The translations under genes and the position numbers were made by a program. Below are positions 62,351 to 64,000 of a stretch of 64,000 bases of DNA, in pieces (position 1 is the stretch's first letter; each line of letters opens with the position of its first letter). The notes under the pieces were generated by a model. That model was not told where the DNA came from. It did no database searches and saw nothing but the letters and a program-made list of their open reading frames with translations. Origin of the DNA: Sciurus carolinensis. Lineage: Eukaryota > Chordata > Mammalia > Rodentia > Sciuridae. The DNA is taken from contig NW_025920107.1 in the NCBI RefSeq assembly GCF_902686445.1, positions 558,001 through 622,000 on the forward strand, read 5' to 3'.

Positions 62351-62819
62351 AAATATTTAAAAACCATTAATTGTCATTAAGATAAAGTCAAGTATAAAAA
62401 CTAAATTGCATTTATGATGAGATTACTATAGTGCTATCTGATGCTGTACTTCTAGGTCTTGAAGTATATAAAACTCTAGTGGTGCTAGTGAACTTCTGAA
62501 GCAGTTTGTAGAAATATAGAAGGACATGACGCCATTACAGTCCTTGCCCAACTCAGAGTCTCTGAACCACCTGGGACACCCTACAAAGCTCTGCATGCCC
62601 TACACAGTTGTCACTTGGACTTCTGACCAGGAACTCATCCTAGCCTATCCTGCCTCATGGGAGGTTCCATGCCAAGAAGAATCACACAGAATTTTTCAGA
62701 ATCCAAGTTATCTTTAGGTTATTTTTTAACCTAAATATTCAGTCTTGAAGTTGACATTCATATAGGACTGAGTGTGTCAATATTGCATGGGCATCGAGCC
62801 TTGACCCTCACCTCAGAAA

Positions 62820-62912
62820 TTTTTTTTTTTTTTTTGGTTGCTGGGGATCGAACCCAGGGCCTTGTGCTTACAAGGCAAGCACTCTACCAACTGAGCTATC
62901 TCCCCAGCCCCT
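62820..62912 (-). mobile_element. ID-type SINE, well preserved
   Basis: Poly-T, GTTGCTGGGGATCGAACCCAG, GCACTCTACCAACTGAGCTA, TCTCCCCAGCCCC. Confidence 0.92.
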
Positions 62913-64000
62913 ACCTCAGAAAATTTACAATGCAGGGTGACTATTCACATATGAACACTTTCTATATCAGTGTTCCTGAAGCATTGTAAGGGAACTCAAG
63001 TTTGCCAGTCCATGCCATCAACCACTGTGACAATTCTCTTTCTCTCTATTCCTGCTGCCTAGTACCCTAGCAGGAACCCACAAGACCACATGGGATTTCC
63101 TTCATCAGCAGAGTTAAATCCCACATGTTGACATGCTGCTTATTAATACTAGTAGGAGAAAAAATCCCTGGAACCCTGAATGTTTTTATCTTCTTGGAGC
63201 TGCAACTTGCACTTGCAGAAAATCCTACAAGAGTTTGCAACATATCTGCCATGCCAGAGATTCTCTGTCACCCTTGAGCACAGTACCTGGCCCATTGTGT
63301 CAAGAAGGAATGACTGACTTAATTAAAATTTTATAAGCCAAGAGTGTACTAAACTGAAGTTTTGAGCACCAGAGGCACATGGCAAGCCATGACTAGGAGG
63401 ATCTTGGGCACATTTGTTAACAGTCTAAGCTTGATTTAGCTATGAAAATGGCCTTTAGGGAAATGTCAAAATAGCCTTAGATAGGAAAATACCCACTCCT
63501 CTCATCAAAACTTGTTGACCAGACCTGGCTCCAGTTAGCCTGCACATGATGGAGGAAGGTAAGACTCCTGGCCTCAACTCATTGCATTTTTTGTTCTGTC
63601 CCCTGCTCCCATCCCTCTTCTCCTCTCACTTTTATTTTTCTCATCATTATTGGCAAGACTGGATAACCCTGGAATCCTGGGTGTTCCTTAAGTTTCCCAG
63701 CCAATCCTTCAAGGGAAACATTTTTCCTATTTTATAAATGGAGCAAAAGTGGTCCCCCAAATACATTTGATGCTGTTACTGAGAGGTAAAAGTAAAAAAG
63801 GAACATGGGACAAAAGTAATGCATCATAGCTTGTTGATTAAATGTCTTTAAGTACATTCCATTATTTTCTGAATCTCTCCCCTGGTGGAGGCTGCCAACA
63901 ATATTAGAAACTGAGAGAAAAGTAGAGGTTCAGAGTGCTGTACAGAGTAACAGAAAGTATCCCAACCCCAATTACATTCATCCATAGGTGAAGAGATCCC
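62913..64000. other. Intergenic sequence to window end, no gene recognised
   Basis: No supported frame, RNA gene or repeat. Confidence 0.55.

Overview
The window is eukaryotic nuclear DNA from a mammal, most likely a member of the squirrel family (Sciuridae: squirrels, marmots, ground squirrels). The evidence is the repeats. Many short tRNA-derived ID-type SINEs and B1-ID fusion SINEs of the kind known from Sciuridae and Gliridae are present, together with a rodent-type L1 3' end and endogenous retroviruses. I find no prokaryotic signals and no intact cellular protein-coding gene.

The dominant structure is a very large inverted duplication. The left arm runs from the window edge to about 12,123. 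The right arm runs from about 46,124 to at least 59,948, in the opposite orientation. About 34 kb of unrelated, repeat-rich spacer separates them. Base 1 lies inside an L1 3' end whose mate continues past 59,948, so the left arm very probably extends outside the window. Stretches compared by eye are about 87 to 98 percent identical. The arms differ by discrete events: a 425-bp fold-back insertion and an ID SINE in the left arm, about 2.1 kb present only in the right arm, and microsatellites of different length. I recognise no gene in the arms.

The spacer is a graveyard of retroelements. From left to right it holds an LTR-like segment (12.1-12.7 kb), a SINE cluster (12.7-15.1 kb), a nested pair of related LTRs (15.75-17.0 kb) with a third copy at 18.0-18.6 kb, further LTRs and AT-rich retroviral remnants (17.5-22.4 kb), and a processed SPOPL pseudogene (22.6-24.9 kb, minus strand, with poly-A tail and flanking duplications). 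A provirus with a tRNA-Phe-type primer site follows (ERV1, 25,667-37,685, plus strand). It is interrupted by a second, nearly complete betaretrovirus-like provirus (ERV2, 29,337-37,168, minus strand, 6-bp target duplication). Decayed LTR material and AT-rich DNA fill the rest up to a solo ERV1-family LTR at 45.6-46.1 kb.

ERV2 keeps recognisable gag, dUTPase-protease, reverse transcriptase, RNase H, integrase and partial env, all on the minus strand and all broken by stops or frameshifts. ERV1 keeps both LTRs, the primer site, the purine tract and a gag-like start, but most of its interior is AT-rich and non-coding. The last 3.6 kb (60.4-64.0 kb) is ordinary intergenic sequence with scattered SINEs.
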